From NCBI RefSeq assembly GCF_004342485.1, contig NZ_SMBU01000014.1:54605-118604 (forward strand): a DNA stretch of 64,000 bases, read 5' to 3'. The translations under genes were made by a program, and so were the position numbers. Below are positions 55,418 through 64,000 of the stretch, one piece after another. The notes beneath the pieces are model-generated. The model searched no databases. It was not told the origin of the DNA and saw only the letters and a list, made by a program, of their open reading frames with translations. The DNA is from Roseateles saccharophilus. GTDB taxonomy: Bacteria; Pseudomonadota; Gammaproteobacteria; Burkholderiales; Burkholderiaceae_C. Every line of letters starts with the position of its first letter. Within the stretch, counting starts at the first letter, position 1.

Positions 55418-56278
55418 ATGAGGCGGCGCACCTTGCTCTCGCTGCTGATGGCCGAGGCCGTGGCCGGGCATGCCGGCGGGGCGCCCACAACGCTGCTCTA
55501 TCCGCTGCATGATGAGAGCCGCGTCTTGCTGTGGCGCTACCACGAGGCCCTGATCCGTCAGGCGCTGCAGCGCAGCGGCGCCAGCTATCAGATCGCCGAG
55601 TCCGCGCAACCCATGACCCAGTCCCGCGTGCTGCGCGAGCTGGCCGACGCGACCGGCAGCCTGGACCTGGCCTGGACCATGACCAGCATCGAGCGCGAGG
55701 CCTTGCTGCAGCCGGTGCGCGTGCCCGTGGACCGCGGGCTGATCGGCTTCCGGCTGGCCTTCGTCAGGCCCGAGCATGTCGACCGCTGGCAGTCCGTGCG
55801 CTCGCTGGAGGACTTGCGCCCCTATGTGGCCGGCCAGGGCCTGGACTGGCCCGACACCGAGATCCTGCGCGCCAACGGCCTGACCGTGCGCGGTGCCTCC
55901 CGCTACACGGCGCTGTTCGACATGCTGCGCCTGGGCCGCGTCGACTATTTCCCGCGCGCGGCCTTCGAGATCGACGGCGAGATCGCCAGCGGCATGGCGG
56001 CGGGCCTGGTCGTCGAGCCCCACGTGCTGCTGCGCTATCCGGCGGCGTCCTATCTGTTCGTGCGGCGCGACCGCCCCGAGCTGGCCGCCGACCTGCAGCG
56101 CGGCCTCGATGCCATGGTGGCCGACGGCAGCTTCGCACGCCTGTTCCAGCAGCACTTCGGCGACCTGATCAGCCGCCATCGCCTGCTGCAGCGCACCCGT
56201 ATCCTGCTGAACAACCCATTGCTGCCGCCGCAGACGCCGCTGCACAAGGCCGGCTACTGGCTGCTGGTGGACGGCTGA
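55418..56278 (+). CDS. Periplasmic solute-binding-like protein
   Basis: 286 residues. A poor signal peptide (MRRRTLLSLLMAEAVAG) is followed by a family 3-like binding-protein fold: LDLAWTMTSIEREALLQPV, GLIGFRLAFVRPEH, RASRYTALFDMLRLG-type region and a C-terminal LFVRRDRPELAADLQRGL. No transporter genes lie nearby. It precedes the LysR gene by 12 bp and may serve sensing rather than uptake. Confidence 0.7.
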   Translation: MRRRTLLSLLMAEAVAGHAGGAPTTLLYPLHDESRVLLWRYHEALIRQALQRSGASYQIAESAQPMTQSRVLRELADATGSLDLAWTMTSIEREALLQPVRVPVDRGLIGFRLAFVRPEHVDRWQSVRSLEDLRPYVAGQGLDWPDTEILRANGLTVRGASRYTALFDMLRLGRVDYFPRAAFEIDGEIASGMAAGLVVEPHVLLRYPAASYLFVRRDRPELAADLQRGLDAMVADGSFARLFQQHFGDLISRHRLLQRTRILLNNPLLPPQTPLHKAGYWLLVDG

Positions 56279-56290
56279 GGCGCATCGAGC

Positions 56291-57172
56291 ATGGCCGCAC
56301 CGCGCATCCCGCCCATTCAATGCCTGCAGGCCTTCGAGGCCGTCGCGCGGCTGCGCAGCGTCAGCGCCGCGGCCGAGGAGCTGGCGGTCACGCCCAGCGC
56401 CGTCAGCCACCGCATCCGCCAGCTGGAGTCGCAGCTGGGCTTCAAGCTGTTCGGGCGCGACTTCATGCTCGCCGAGCAGGGCCAGGCCTACCTGCCTTCG
56501 GTGCGCCAGGGCCTGGCCGCGCTGCAGAAGATCCCGGGCGCCGCCGGCGTGCGGCCGCAGGGCGTGCGCCTGCGCCTGGCCGTCACGCCGACCTTCTCGC
56601 GCCAGATCCTGCTGCCGCGGCTGGCGCTGTTCCGCCATGCCAACCCGGAGGTCGAGTTGATCATGCAGGTGGCCATCCCGCTGGCCGACATGAAGTCCGA
56701 GGACGCCGATCTGGAAATCCGCTTCGGCACCGGCGAATACGCAGGACTTGAGAGCCGGCGCGTGCTGACCGATGAGCTGACGCCCGTCTGCAGCCCCGAC
56801 TACCTGCACGAGCACGGCCCCTTCGAAGGCTTCGACAACGTGGCCGACATCCGCCGCGCCCACCTGATCCGCAGCCCGCTGGCGCCCTGGAGCAGCTGGT
56901 TCGAGGCCCATGGCCTGCAGCTGGACGAGCCGCGCGTCGGCGCGCAGTTCAACGACCTGGGCCTGGTGCTGGACGCCGCGGCGGCAGGCTTCGGCGTCGC
57001 GCTGATGCGCATGAAGCTGGGCGCCTCCTGGCTGGACGCGGGGCGGCTGCTGCGCCTGTCGCCGCGCACGGTGGGTTCGAGCTTCCACCATTACCTGTGC
57101 TGGAAGCCGGGCACGCTGGAGCGCTGGGAATGTGCGGCCTTCGTCGAGTGGTTGACCCGGGCCCTCGCCTGA
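56291..57172 (+). CDS. LysR-family regulator, GcvA-like
   Basis: 293 residues. The N-terminal winged helix reads LQAFEAVARLRSVSAAAEEL and AVSHRIRQLESQLGFKLF. The C-terminal effector domain includes GVRLRLAVTPTFSRQILLPRL. The arrangement fits the GcvA subgroup. It is encoded directly upstream of, and in the same direction as, the glycolate/lactate operon, with a 176 bp gap. Direct control of that operon is possible but not shown by any identified site. Confidence 0.88.
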   Translation: MAAPRIPPIQCLQAFEAVARLRSVSAAAEELAVTPSAVSHRIRQLESQLGFKLFGRDFMLAEQGQAYLPSVRQGLAALQKIPGAAGVRPQGVRLRLAVTPTFSRQILLPRLALFRHANPEVELIMQVAIPLADMKSEDADLEIRFGTGEYAGLESRRVLTDELTPVCSPDYLHEHGPFEGFDNVADIRRAHLIRSPLAPWSSWFEAHGLQLDEPRVGAQFNDLGLVLDAAAAGFGVALMRMKLGASWLDAGRLLRLSPRTVGSSFHHYLCWKPGTLERWECAAFVEWLTRALA

Positions 57173-57348
57173 CGTCGACCTGACGGGGACCCTCCGGGCC
57201 AACCCTGTGTCGGCCACGGCGGCTGAAATTTCTTCACGCGCCGGCGCAGCAGGATTCACGCCGTCAACCGGCCGGCGCCTCACCATCGCGCCCCACAGCC
57301 CGCCGGATTCCGGCCGAGGCCCAAGCTTTCAAAAAACCGGAGACGACG

Positions 57349-59007
57349 ATGGTCTGGCAACAGGTCTACAACCCTTTCGACAACATGGGGCTCAGCACCC
57401 TCGTGGCCGCCGTGCCCGTGGTGGTCATGCTGCTGGGCCTGGGCGTGTTCCACCTCAAGGCCCATGTGGCGGCGGCCGCCGGCCTCGCGAGCGCCTTCCT
57501 GATCGCGGTGTTCGCCTTCGGCATGCCGGCCGGCATGGCCAGCCGCGCCGCGCTGCTGGGTGGATTGACCGGCCTGCTGCCCATCGGCTGGATCGTGCTC
57601 AACATCATCTTCCTGCACCAGCTGACCGAGAAGAACGGCAGCTTCCAGGTGCTGCAGGACTCCATCGCCGGCATCACCCAGGACCGGCGCCTGCAGTTGC
57701 TGCTGATCGCCTTCGCCTTCGGCGCCTTCTTCGAGGGCGCCGCCGGCTTCGGCACCCCGGTGGCCGTCACGGCGGCCATCCTGATCGGCCTGGGCTTCTC
57801 GCCGCTGGCCGCCTCGGGCCTGAGCTTGATCGCCAACACGGCGCCCGTGGCCTATGGCGCGCTCGGCACGCCGGTCATCACGCTGGCCAAGGTGCATGGC
57901 TACGACCTGATGGCCGTGTCCGGCATGATCGGCCGCCAGCTGCCTTTCTTCTCGCTGCTGGTGCCGTTCTGGCTGATCTGGGCCTTCGCCGGTCGCAAGG
58001 CGATGTGGGAGATCTCGCCGGCCATCGGGGTCACGGGCCTGTCCTTCGCCATCCCGCAATACCTCGTCAGCAACTTCATCGGCCCCGAGCTGGTGGACGT
58101 CATCGCCGCCATGTGCTCGATGATCGCGCTAGTGGCCTTCCTGCGCGTCTGGCAGCCGCGACGTATCTGGACCTCGGTGTCGCTGCGCGGCCATGAGCAG
58201 GACGGCGGCGAGGCCAAGCCGCCACGCCAGCCCGCGGCCCATCCGCGCGCCGCGGTCGTGAAGGCCTGGACGCCCTGGGTCATCCTGACCGTCTTCGTCT
58301 TCGCCTGGGGACTGCCGGCCACCAAGGCCGCGCTGAACGGCATCTTCGCGCCCAAGTTCACCATCGACGGCTTGCACAAGCTGGTCGAGAAGGTCGCGCC
58401 CGTCGTGCCCAAGCCCACGGCTGAGGCGGCCGAGTATGTGTTCGGCCTGCTGTCCGCCACCGGCACCGGCATCCTGCTGGCGGCCGTCGTCGGCGGCCTG
58501 GTGATGGGCTACCGCTTCGGCGGCCTCGTGCGCTGCTTCGGCCAGACGGTGTGGTTGGTGCGCACCTCGCTGCTCACCATCGTGCTGATGCTGGCCCTGG
58601 GCACGCTGACCCGCTTCAGCGGCCTGGACACGACGCTGGGACTGGCCTTCGCCAACACCGGCGTGCTCTACCCCTTCTTCGGCACGCTGATGGGCTGGCT
58701 GGGCGTGGCCATGACCGGCTCCGACACCGCCAGCAACGTGCTCTTTGGCGGCATGCAGAAGGTGGCGGCCGAGCAGCTCGGGCTGAACCCCAACCTGATG
58801 GGCGCGGCCAACAGCGCCGGCGGCGTGATGGGCAAGATGATCGATGCGCAGTCCATCGTCGTCGCGTCCACGGCCACGGGCTGGCGCAACGGCGAGGGCC
58901 CCATCCTGCGCTATGTGTTCTTCCATTCGATCGCGCTGGCCGCACTGGTGGGCTTCTTCGTCACGCTGCAGGCCTATGTGCCGCCCTTCACCTGGCTCGT
59001 TCATTGA
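57349..59007 (+). CDS. lctP: L-lactate/glycolate permease (LctP/GlcA family)
   Basis: 552 residues with 12 or more hydrophobic segments. Family hallmarks are the start WQQVYNPFDNMGLSTLVAAV, FAFGAFFEGAAGFGTPVAVT and TGSDTASNVLFGGMQKVAAEQ. E. coli LldP and GlcA of this family import L-lactate, D-lactate and glycolate with protons. It is the first gene of an operon with glcD, glcE, an lrgAB pair and glcF, so glycolate is the likely main substrate here. CGGAG sits seven bases before the ATG. Confidence 0.9.
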   Translation: MVWQQVYNPFDNMGLSTLVAAVPVVVMLLGLGVFHLKAHVAAAAGLASAFLIAVFAFGMPAGMASRAALLGGLTGLLPIGWIVLNIIFLHQLTEKNGSFQVLQDSIAGITQDRRLQLLLIAFAFGAFFEGAAGFGTPVAVTAAILIGLGFSPLAASGLSLIANTAPVAYGALGTPVITLAKVHGYDLMAVSGMIGRQLPFFSLLVPFWLIWAFAGRKAMWEISPAIGVTGLSFAIPQYLVSNFIGPELVDVIAAMCSMIALVAFLRVWQPRRIWTSVSLRGHEQDGGEAKPPRQPAAHPRAAVVKAWTPWVILTVFVFAWGLPATKAALNGIFAPKFTIDGLHKLVEKVAPVVPKPTAEAAEYVFGLLSATGTGILLAAVVGGLVMGYRFGGLVRCFGQTVWLVRTSLLTIVLMLALGTLTRFSGLDTTLGLAFANTGVLYPFFGTLMGWLGVAMTGSDTASNVLFGGMQKVAAEQLGLNPNLMGAANSAGGVMGKMIDAQSIVVASTATGWRNGEGPILRYVFFHSIALAALVGFFVTLQAYVPPFTWLVH

Positions 59008-59028
59008 GACCGCTACAGTCTGCCGGCG

Positions 59029-60522
59029 ATGAATGCTTCCGCCCAAGACCCCGGCTTTGACCGAGCTGCGCGCCTGCGGCAATTGGTGGCGGCCCTGGCG
59101 CCGCTGCTGCCGCCGCATGCGCTGCTGCACCAGGCCGAGCAGACCACGCCCTACGAGTGCGACGGCCTGACCGCCTACCGCCAGCGGCCCCTCGCCGTGG
59201 CCCTGCCCGAGACCGAGGCCCAGGTGGCCGCCGTGCTGAAGGCCTGCCATGCGCTGGGCGTGCCGGTGGTCGCGCGCGGCGCCGGCACCGGCCTCTCGGG
59301 CGGCGCGATGCCGCACGAGGCCGGCCTCACGCTGGCCCTGGCCAGGTTCAACAAGATCATCGCCATCGACCCCGAGGCCCGCACGGCCCGCGTGCAATGC
59401 GGCGTGCGCAACCTCGCCATCAGCGAGGCCGCGGCCCCGCACGGCCTCTACTACGCGCCCGACCCCAGCAGCCAGATCGCCTGCACCATAGGCGGCAACA
59501 TCGCCGAGAACTCGGGCGGCGTGCACTGCCTGAAGTACGGCCTCACGCTGCACAACGTGTTGCGGGTGCGCGGCTTTACTGTGGAGGGCGAAGCTGTGGA
59601 GTTCGGAGCTGAGGCGCTGGACGCCGCCGGCCTGGACCTGCTGGCGCTGGTGGTGGGCAGCGAGGGCATGCTGGCCGTCGTCACCGAGGTCACCGTCAAG
59701 CTCGTGCCCAAGCCGCAGCTGGCGCGCTGCCTGATGGCCAGCTTCGACGACGTGCGCAAGGCCGGCGACGCGGTGGCGGCGCTGATCGCGGCTGGCATCA
59801 TCCCGGCCGGCCTGGAGATGATGGACAAGCCCATGACGGCCGCTGTCGAGGACTTCGTGCACGCCGGCTACGACCTGACGGCCGAGGCCATCCTGCTGTG
59901 CGAGAGCGACGGCACGCCCGAGGAGGTGGCCGAGGAGATCGCGCGCATGGACGCCGTGCTGCGCGGCAGCGGCGCGACCGACGTGCAGGCCAGCGCCGAC
60001 GAGGCCCAGCGCCTGCGCTTCTGGAGCGGCCGTAAGAACGCCTTCCCGGCGTCCGGCCGCATCAGCCCCGACTACATGTGCATGGACTCGACCATCCCGC
60101 GCAAGCACCTCGCCACCATCCTGCTGGACATCCAGCAGATGGAGAAGAAATACGGCCTGCGCTGCGCCAACGTCTTCCACGCCGGCGACGGCAACCTGCA
60201 TCCGCTGATCCTGTTCGATGCCAACGACCCCGACCAGCTGCACCGCTGCGAGCTCTTCGGCGCCGAGATCCTGGAGCGCAGCGTTGCCCTGGGCGGCACC
60301 GTGACCGGCGAGCACGGCGTGGGCGTCGAGAAGCTCAATTCCATGTGCGTGCAGTTCAGCCCCGAGGAGCGCGAGCAGATGCTGAAGCTCAAGGCCGCCT
60401 TCGACCCCGCCGGCACGCTGAATCCCGGCAAGCAGATCCCGACGCTGCACCGCTGCGCCGAGTACGGCCGCATGCATGTGAAGCGCGGGCTGCTGGCGTT
60501 TCCTGAGCTGGAGCGGTTTTGA
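59029..60522 (+). CDS. glcD: Glycolate oxidase FAD subunit GlcD
   Basis: 497 residues. An FAD-binding type 4 domain (ARGAGTGLSGGAMPHEAGLT) is followed by the FAD-linked oxidase C-terminal domain, with NVFHAGDGNLHPLILFD and VTGEHGVGVEKL carrying the metal-binding histidines. Together with GlcE and GlcF it oxidises glycolate to glyoxylate and passes electrons to the respiratory chain. The stop overlaps the glcE start. Confidence 0.93.
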   Translation: MNASAQDPGFDRAARLRQLVAALAPLLPPHALLHQAEQTTPYECDGLTAYRQRPLAVALPETEAQVAAVLKACHALGVPVVARGAGTGLSGGAMPHEAGLTLALARFNKIIAIDPEARTARVQCGVRNLAISEAAAPHGLYYAPDPSSQIACTIGGNIAENSGGVHCLKYGLTLHNVLRVRGFTVEGEAVEFGAEALDAAGLDLLALVVGSEGMLAVVTEVTVKLVPKPQLARCLMASFDDVRKAGDAVAALIAAGIIPAGLEMMDKPMTAAVEDFVHAGYDLTAEAILLCESDGTPEEVAEEIARMDAVLRGSGATDVQASADEAQRLRFWSGRKNAFPASGRISPDYMCMDSTIPRKHLATILLDIQQMEKKYGLRCANVFHAGDGNLHPLILFDANDPDQLHRCELFGAEILERSVALGGTVTGEHGVGVEKLNSMCVQFSPEEREQMLKLKAAFDPAGTLNPGKQIPTLHRCAEYGRMHVKRGLLAFPELERF

Positions 60523-61589
60523 ACTTCGACGACCTGCAGGCGCAGATCCGCGCCGCCCGCACACCGCTGCGCATCACCGGCCACGGCAGCAAGGATTTCT
60601 ACGGCGAGGCGCCGGCCGGCGAGGTGCTGTCCACGCTGGCCCTGAACGGCATCACGGCCTACGAGCCCAGTGAGCTCTACCTCAGCGCGCTGGCCGGCAC
60701 ACCCATCGCGGACGTCGAGACCGCTCTGGCCGCCCAGCGCCAGCGCCTCGCCTTCGAGCCGCCACGCTTCGGCGGGCGGGGCACGGTGGGCGGCATGGTG
60801 GCGGCCGGCCTGTCCGGCCCCAGTCGCGCGGCCCTGGGCTCGGTGCGCGACCATGTGCTGGGCGCCGTCCTCATCAACGGCAATGGCGAGCTGCTGAGCT
60901 TCGGCGGCACGGTGATGAAGAACGTGGCCGGCTTCGACATCAGCCGCGTGCTGGCCGGCTCCATGGGCCAGCTCGGCCTCATCACCGAGGTCACGCTCAA
61001 GGTGCTGCCCCTGCCGGCCGCGAGCGCCACGCTGCGCTTCGACCTGGACCAGCCGGCCGCGCTGAAGGCCCTCAATGCCTGGGGTGGACAGCCCCTGCCC
61101 ATCGAGGCCAGCGCCTGGTGGGACGGCGCGCTGCTGCTGCGCCTGGCCGGTGCGGCGGCGGCGGTCGAGGCGGCCTGCCGCAGGCTGGGCGGCGACCTCA
61201 TCCCGGCCGACCTGGCCGAGCCCTTCTGGACCGGCCTGCGCGACCAGGGCGACGAGTTCTTCGTCGGCGCCGCGCGCGCGGTGGCCGGCGGCGCGCGGCT
61301 GTGGCGCCTCTCCGTGCCCAGCACCGCGCCCGAGCTGAAGCTGCACGGCGAGCAGCTGATCGAATGGGGTGGCGCCCAGCGCTGGGTCGTCACGCCGATG
61401 GAGGCCGCCGCGGTGCGCGAAGCCGCGGCCGGCGTGGGCGGGCATGCGACGCTGTTCCGCGCGCTGGACAAGTCGCCCGGTGCCTTCGCACCGCTGGCCG
61501 CGCCGCTGGCCGCCATCCACCGCCGGCTCAAGGCCGCGTTCGACCCGCACGGCGTCTTCAACCCCGGCCGCCTCTACGCGGGGCTGTGA
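60519..61589 (+). CDS. glcE: Glycolate oxidase FAD-binding subunit GlcE
   Basis: 356 residues. An FAD-binding type 4 domain is visible in ITAYEPSELYLSALAGTPI, GRGTVGGMVAAGLSGPSRA and FGGTVMKNVAGFDISRVLAGS. The C-terminus ends with the GlcE-type KAAFDPHGVFNPGRLYAGL. The TTG start at 60519 overlaps the glcD stop (TTGA). No nearby ATG gives a full-length product. It forms the catalytic complex with GlcD and GlcF. Confidence 0.9.
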   Translation: MNFDDLQAQIRAARTPLRITGHGSKDFYGEAPAGEVLSTLALNGITAYEPSELYLSALAGTPIADVETALAAQRQRLAFEPPRFGGRGTVGGMVAAGLSGPSRAALGSVRDHVLGAVLINGNGELLSFGGTVMKNVAGFDISRVLAGSMGQLGLITEVTLKVLPLPAASATLRFDLDQPAALKALNAWGGQPLPIEASAWWDGALLLRLAGAAAAVEAACRRLGGDLIPADLAEPFWTGLRDQGDEFFVGAARAVAGGARLWRLSVPSTAPELKLHGEQLIEWGGAQRWVVTPMEAAAVREAAAGVGGHATLFRALDKSPGAFAPLAAPLAAIHRRLKAAFDPHGVFNPGRLYAGL

Positions 61590-61942
61590 GCGTGCAGCTG
61601 CTGCGCGGCCTCACGCTGCTGCTGATCGCCCAGGCGCTCGGCGAGGTGCTGGTGCGCCTCAGCCATGCGCCGCTGCCGGGGCCGGTGCTGGGCCTGCTGC
61701 TGATGCTGCTCGCGCTGCGCTGGGGGCCGCTGCGCGACACGGTGCAGCCGGCGGCCGAGGGGCTGCTCGGCCACCTGTCGCTGCTCTTCGTGCCGGTGGG
61801 CGTGGGCGTGATGACCCATCTGCACCTGATCGGCGAATTCGGCCTGCGCCTGCTGCTGGCCGTCGTGCTGTCCACCGGCCTGGGCCTGGCGGTCACGGCC
61901 TGGGTGCTGCGCGCCTTGCTCGCGCGCGAGCGCAAGGTCTGA
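61586..61942 (+). CDS. lrgA: CidA/LrgA-family membrane protein
   Basis: About 118 residues with four hydrophobic segments. The pattern LSHAPLPGPVLGLLLMLLALR and LLFVPVGVGVMTHL is that of the CidA/LrgA holin-like family. The GTG at 61586 overlaps the glcE stop; a GTG at 61592 is an alternative. It is followed after one base by an lrgB gene. Family members once viewed as holin-like now include organic-acid carriers such as the B. subtilis pyruvate transporter. Its place inside the glycolate operon suggests carrier function. Confidence 0.85.
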   Translation: MSVQLLRGLTLLLIAQALGEVLVRLSHAPLPGPVLGLLLMLLALRWGPLRDTVQPAAEGLLGHLSLLFVPVGVGVMTHLHLIGEFGLRLLLAVVLSTGLGLAVTAWVLRALLARERKV

Positions 61943-61943
61943 C

Positions 61944-62660
61944 ATGCAGGACTTCGTCCAGCTCTGGGTCTACCTCAGCGCGACGCCGCTGTTCGGCCTC
62001 ACCGTCACGCTGGCCGTCTATGTGCTGGCCCACGCGGCCTATGTGCGCCTGGGCCATGCGGCCTGGGCCAACCCGGTGCCCTGGAGCGTGGCCGTGCTGG
62101 CCGCGCTGCTGCTGGCCAGCGGCACGCCCTACCCGACCTATTTCTCCGGCGCGCAGTTCATCCACTTCCTGCTCGGGCCGGCCGTCGTCGCGATGGCCTG
62201 GCCGCTGTGGCAGCGGCGCGAGGAGTTGCGCCGGCGCTGGGGCGCCATCCTCGTCGCGGCGCTGGCGGGCGGCGCGGCGGCCTCGCTGAGCGCGGTGGCC
62301 ATCGGCTGGGCGCTGGGCCTGCCGCAGGAACTGGTCGCGTCGCTGGCCACCAAGTCGGTGACGGCGCCGGTGGCCATGGGCATTGCCGAGAAGATCGGCG
62401 GCATCCCGGCGCTGGCCGCGGTGTTCGCGGTGCTGACCGGCATGATCGGCGCGGTGGGCGGCAAATACCTGTTCGACCTGATCGGCGTGAAGCCCATGGT
62501 GGCGCGCGGCTTTGCGCTGGGCACCTGCGCCCACGGCCTGGGCGCGGCGCGCGCGCTGCAGGTGGACGCCGATGCCGGCGCCTATGCAAGCCTGGCCCTG
62601 GGCGTGCAGGTGATCCTGGCCTCGCTGCTGATGCCCCTCGTCTTCCAGCTTTTCTTCTAG
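61944..62660 (+). CDS. lrgB: LrgB-family membrane protein
   Basis: 238 residues with about seven hydrophobic segments. The conserved LrgB stretches are FIHFLLGPAVVAMAWPLW, LVASLATKSVTAPVAMGIA and GTCAHGLGAARALQ. It pairs with the LrgA-like protein encoded one base upstream. In the plant carrier PLGG1 the same two domains are fused into one glycolate/glycerate transporter. The gene ends two bases before glcF. Confidence 0.9.
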   Translation: MQDFVQLWVYLSATPLFGLTVTLAVYVLAHAAYVRLGHAAWANPVPWSVAVLAALLLASGTPYPTYFSGAQFIHFLLGPAVVAMAWPLWQRREELRRRWGAILVAALAGGAAASLSAVAIGWALGLPQELVASLATKSVTAPVAMGIAEKIGGIPALAAVFAVLTGMIGAVGGKYLFDLIGVKPMVARGFALGTCAHGLGAARALQVDADAGAYASLALGVQVILASLLMPLVFQLFF

Positions 62661-62662
62661 CC

Positions 62663-63910
62663 ATGCAAACGACGCTTGCTCCCGAATTCGCCGGCAGGTC
62701 CGACGGTGCCGAGGCCGAGGCCATCCTGCGCCGCTGCGTGCACTGCGGCTTCTGCACGGCCACCTGCCCGACCTACCAGCTGCTGGGCGACGAGCTCGAC
62801 GGCCCGCGCGGCCGCATCTACCTGATCAAGCAGGTGCTCGAAGGCGCCGAGCCCACGCGCGAGACCCAGCTGCATCTGGACCGCTGCCTGACCTGCCGCA
62901 ACTGCGAGACGACCTGCCCCTCGGGCGTCGAATACGGCCACCTGGTCGACATCGGCCGGCGCGTCGTGGACGCCAAGGTCGGGCGCCCGGGCGGCGAGCG
63001 GCGCGTGCGCTGGCTGCTGAAGGAGGGGCTGACCTCGCCGCTGTTCAAGCCGGCGATGAGGCTGGGCCAGGCCCTGCGCCCGCTGGTGCCGGCCGCGCTG
63101 AAGGACAAGGTGCCGGCCCGGCCGCCGGCCACGGCCCACGACTGGCCGACGCGCCAGCTCAACCGCAAGGTCGCGTTGCTGCTGGGCTGCGTGCAGCCGG
63201 CGATGGCGCCCAACATCAACAGCGCGACGGCCCGCGTGCTGGACGCAGCCGGCATCCAGACCGTCGTCGCCGACGGAGCCGGCTGCTGCGGCGCGATCCG
63301 CGCGCATCTGGGCGACCACGAGGCGGCGCTGGCCGACATGCGCCGCAACATCGACGCCTGGTGGCCGCTGCTGGCCGGCCCGGGCGAGCGCGTCGAGGCC
63401 CTGGTGATGAATGCCTCGGGCTGCGGCGTGACGGTGAAGGACTATGGCCATGCACTGGCCCATGACCCGGCCTATGCCGACAAGGCCCGCCGCGTCAGTG
63501 AGATGACCAAGGATCTCAGCGAGCTGCTGCCCGAGCTGGTGCCGGCGCTGAAGACCCGGCTCAAGGCCAGGGCCGGCGCGCTGGCCTACCACCCGCCGTG
63601 CACGCTGCAGCATGGCCAGAAGCTCAAGGGTGGGGTCGAGGACTCCCTGCGCGAGCTGGGTTTCCGCATCGACTGCGCGCCGACCGACAGCCACCTGTGC
63701 TGCGGCTCGGCCGGTACCTATTCCGTGCTGCAGCCGGAGCTGTCCAAGCAACTGCGCGACCGCAAGCTGCAGGCGCTGGCACCGCTGCAGGCCGAGCAGA
63801 TCGTGTCGGCCAACATCGGCTGCATCCAGCACCTGCAAAGCGGCACGACCCAGCCGGTGCGGCACTGGGTGGAGGTGCTGGACGACGCGCTGCGGGGCGT
63901 GGCCGCCTAG
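62663..63910 (+). CDS. glcF: Glycolate oxidase iron-sulfur subunit GlcF
   Basis: 415 residues. Two ferredoxin-type 4Fe-4S motifs lie at the N-terminus (CVHCGFCTATCP and CLTCRNCETTCP). Two CCG domains (GAGCCGAIRAHLG and LCCGSAGTYSVLQP) form the C-terminal part. It takes electrons from the GlcD/GlcE flavins to the membrane quinones. It is the last recognised gene of the operon and is separated from glcE by the lrgAB pair. Confidence 0.93.
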   Translation: MQTTLAPEFAGRSDGAEAEAILRRCVHCGFCTATCPTYQLLGDELDGPRGRIYLIKQVLEGAEPTRETQLHLDRCLTCRNCETTCPSGVEYGHLVDIGRRVVDAKVGRPGGERRVRWLLKEGLTSPLFKPAMRLGQALRPLVPAALKDKVPARPPATAHDWPTRQLNRKVALLLGCVQPAMAPNINSATARVLDAAGIQTVVADGAGCCGAIRAHLGDHEAALADMRRNIDAWWPLLAGPGERVEALVMNASGCGVTVKDYGHALAHDPAYADKARRVSEMTKDLSELLPELVPALKTRLKARAGALAYHPPCTLQHGQKLKGGVEDSLRELGFRIDCAPTDSHLCCGSAGTYSVLQPELSKQLRDRKLQALAPLQAEQIVSANIGCIQHLQSGTTQPVRHWVEVLDDALRGVAA

Positions 63911-63972
63911 TCTTACTGTGTTAGTAAATTCAAGGCATTATGCGCACTTCTTCAAGCAAGAGGTGAGCCTTG

Positions 63973-64000
63973 ATGAAGGAACTGCAGGAGTTCGAGCGCT
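63973..64000 (+). CDS. 5' end of an unidentified gene
   Basis: An ATG at 63973 opens MKELQEFER and runs off the window. AGAGGTGAG lies six to fourteen bases upstream as a good ribosome binding site. The 62 bp gap after glcF is relatively AT-rich (TTAGTAAATTCAAGGCATTAT) and could hold a promoter. Too short to assign. Confidence 0.45.

Noticed and set aside
53183..57286. A minus-strand open frame of 1367 codons opposite five real genes
   Set aside because: It is opposite genes with clear families, is rich in His, Gln and Arg as expected from reading GC-rich genes backwards, and shows no domain. Similar long reverse frames at 4004-5824, 6071-8773, 30648-32633 and 58129-60564 were rejected for the same reason.
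61586..62660. Holin/antiholin lysis system
   Set aside because: Although the LrgA and LrgB families were first described as holin-like, there is no murein hydrolase nearby and the genes are inside the glycolate oxidase operon, which fits a transporter better.

Overview
This window is a GC-rich (roughly 70%) chromosome segment with dense, mostly overlapping genes. Gene content points to a betaproteobacterium of the order Burkholderiales, most likely the Roseateles/Mitsuaria/Rubrivivax side. The pointers are a PhaM-type PHA granule protein, GcvA-like LysR regulators, a receiver with an excisionase-type HTH, a SorAB sulfite dehydrogenase and an LctP/GlcDEF glycolate operon. The genus is an inference; no rRNA, tRNA, CRISPR array, insertion sequence or phage gene was seen.

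Region by region. 1-3926: a minus-strand NtrC-type response regulator and histidine kinase followed by a membrane-anchored pseudokinase. 4142-8663: an oxalate/formate-type MFS antiporter and a YdeP-like molybdopterin oxidoreductase. 8664-9710: a short stretch of lower GC with a small membrane protein and a cupin. 9830-18813: pirin, an ATP-grasp-like protein, GST, a sulfite dehydrogenase operon, a DegQ-type periplasmic protease and a TPR protein. 18912-19537: a ParE-type toxin-antitoxin pair. 19634-25972: MOSC protein, a QseBC-like two-component system coupled to a sugar dehydrogenase, an unknown membrane protein and a CPA2 antiporter. 26132-28914: a Phd/VapC toxin-antitoxin pair with clear operators, a flavin halogenase-like enzyme and a DUF1801 protein.

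28918-39812 is a signalling island: two large PAS histidine kinases, a degenerate kinase, two single receivers, a receiver-Hpt protein, an HTH-receiver protein, a periplasmic binding protein, an HD-GYP phosphodiesterase and an HD-domain protein. Three intergenic gaps in this island carry AT-rich dyads built on TTATCAA/TTGATAA, which suggests one shared regulator. 39890-44880: a DUF1800/DUF1501 pair, a possible 28-residue membrane peptide and a chemoreceptor with a zinc-binding CZB domain.

45077-51043 is a complete five-gene MacAB/TolC-like exporter operon. It is preceded by a textbook sigma-54 promoter with an upstream tandem palindrome and a consensus IHF site, and the predicted transcript start falls on the start codon. 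The only sigma-54 activator in the window is the NtrC-type regulator about 41 kb away, so it is the obvious candidate controller. 51094-57172: cytochrome c, LysE exporter, BON protein, aspartic protease, TraB-like protein, PhaM, a solute-binding protein and a LysR regulator.

57349-63910 is a glycolate/lactate utilisation operon (permease, glcD, glcE, glcF). A CidA/LrgA plus LrgB pair is inserted between glcE and glcF. Because the plant glycolate/glycerate transporter PLGG1 belongs to the same LrgA/LrgB family, this placement is strong contextual evidence for a second organic-acid transporter in the operon.
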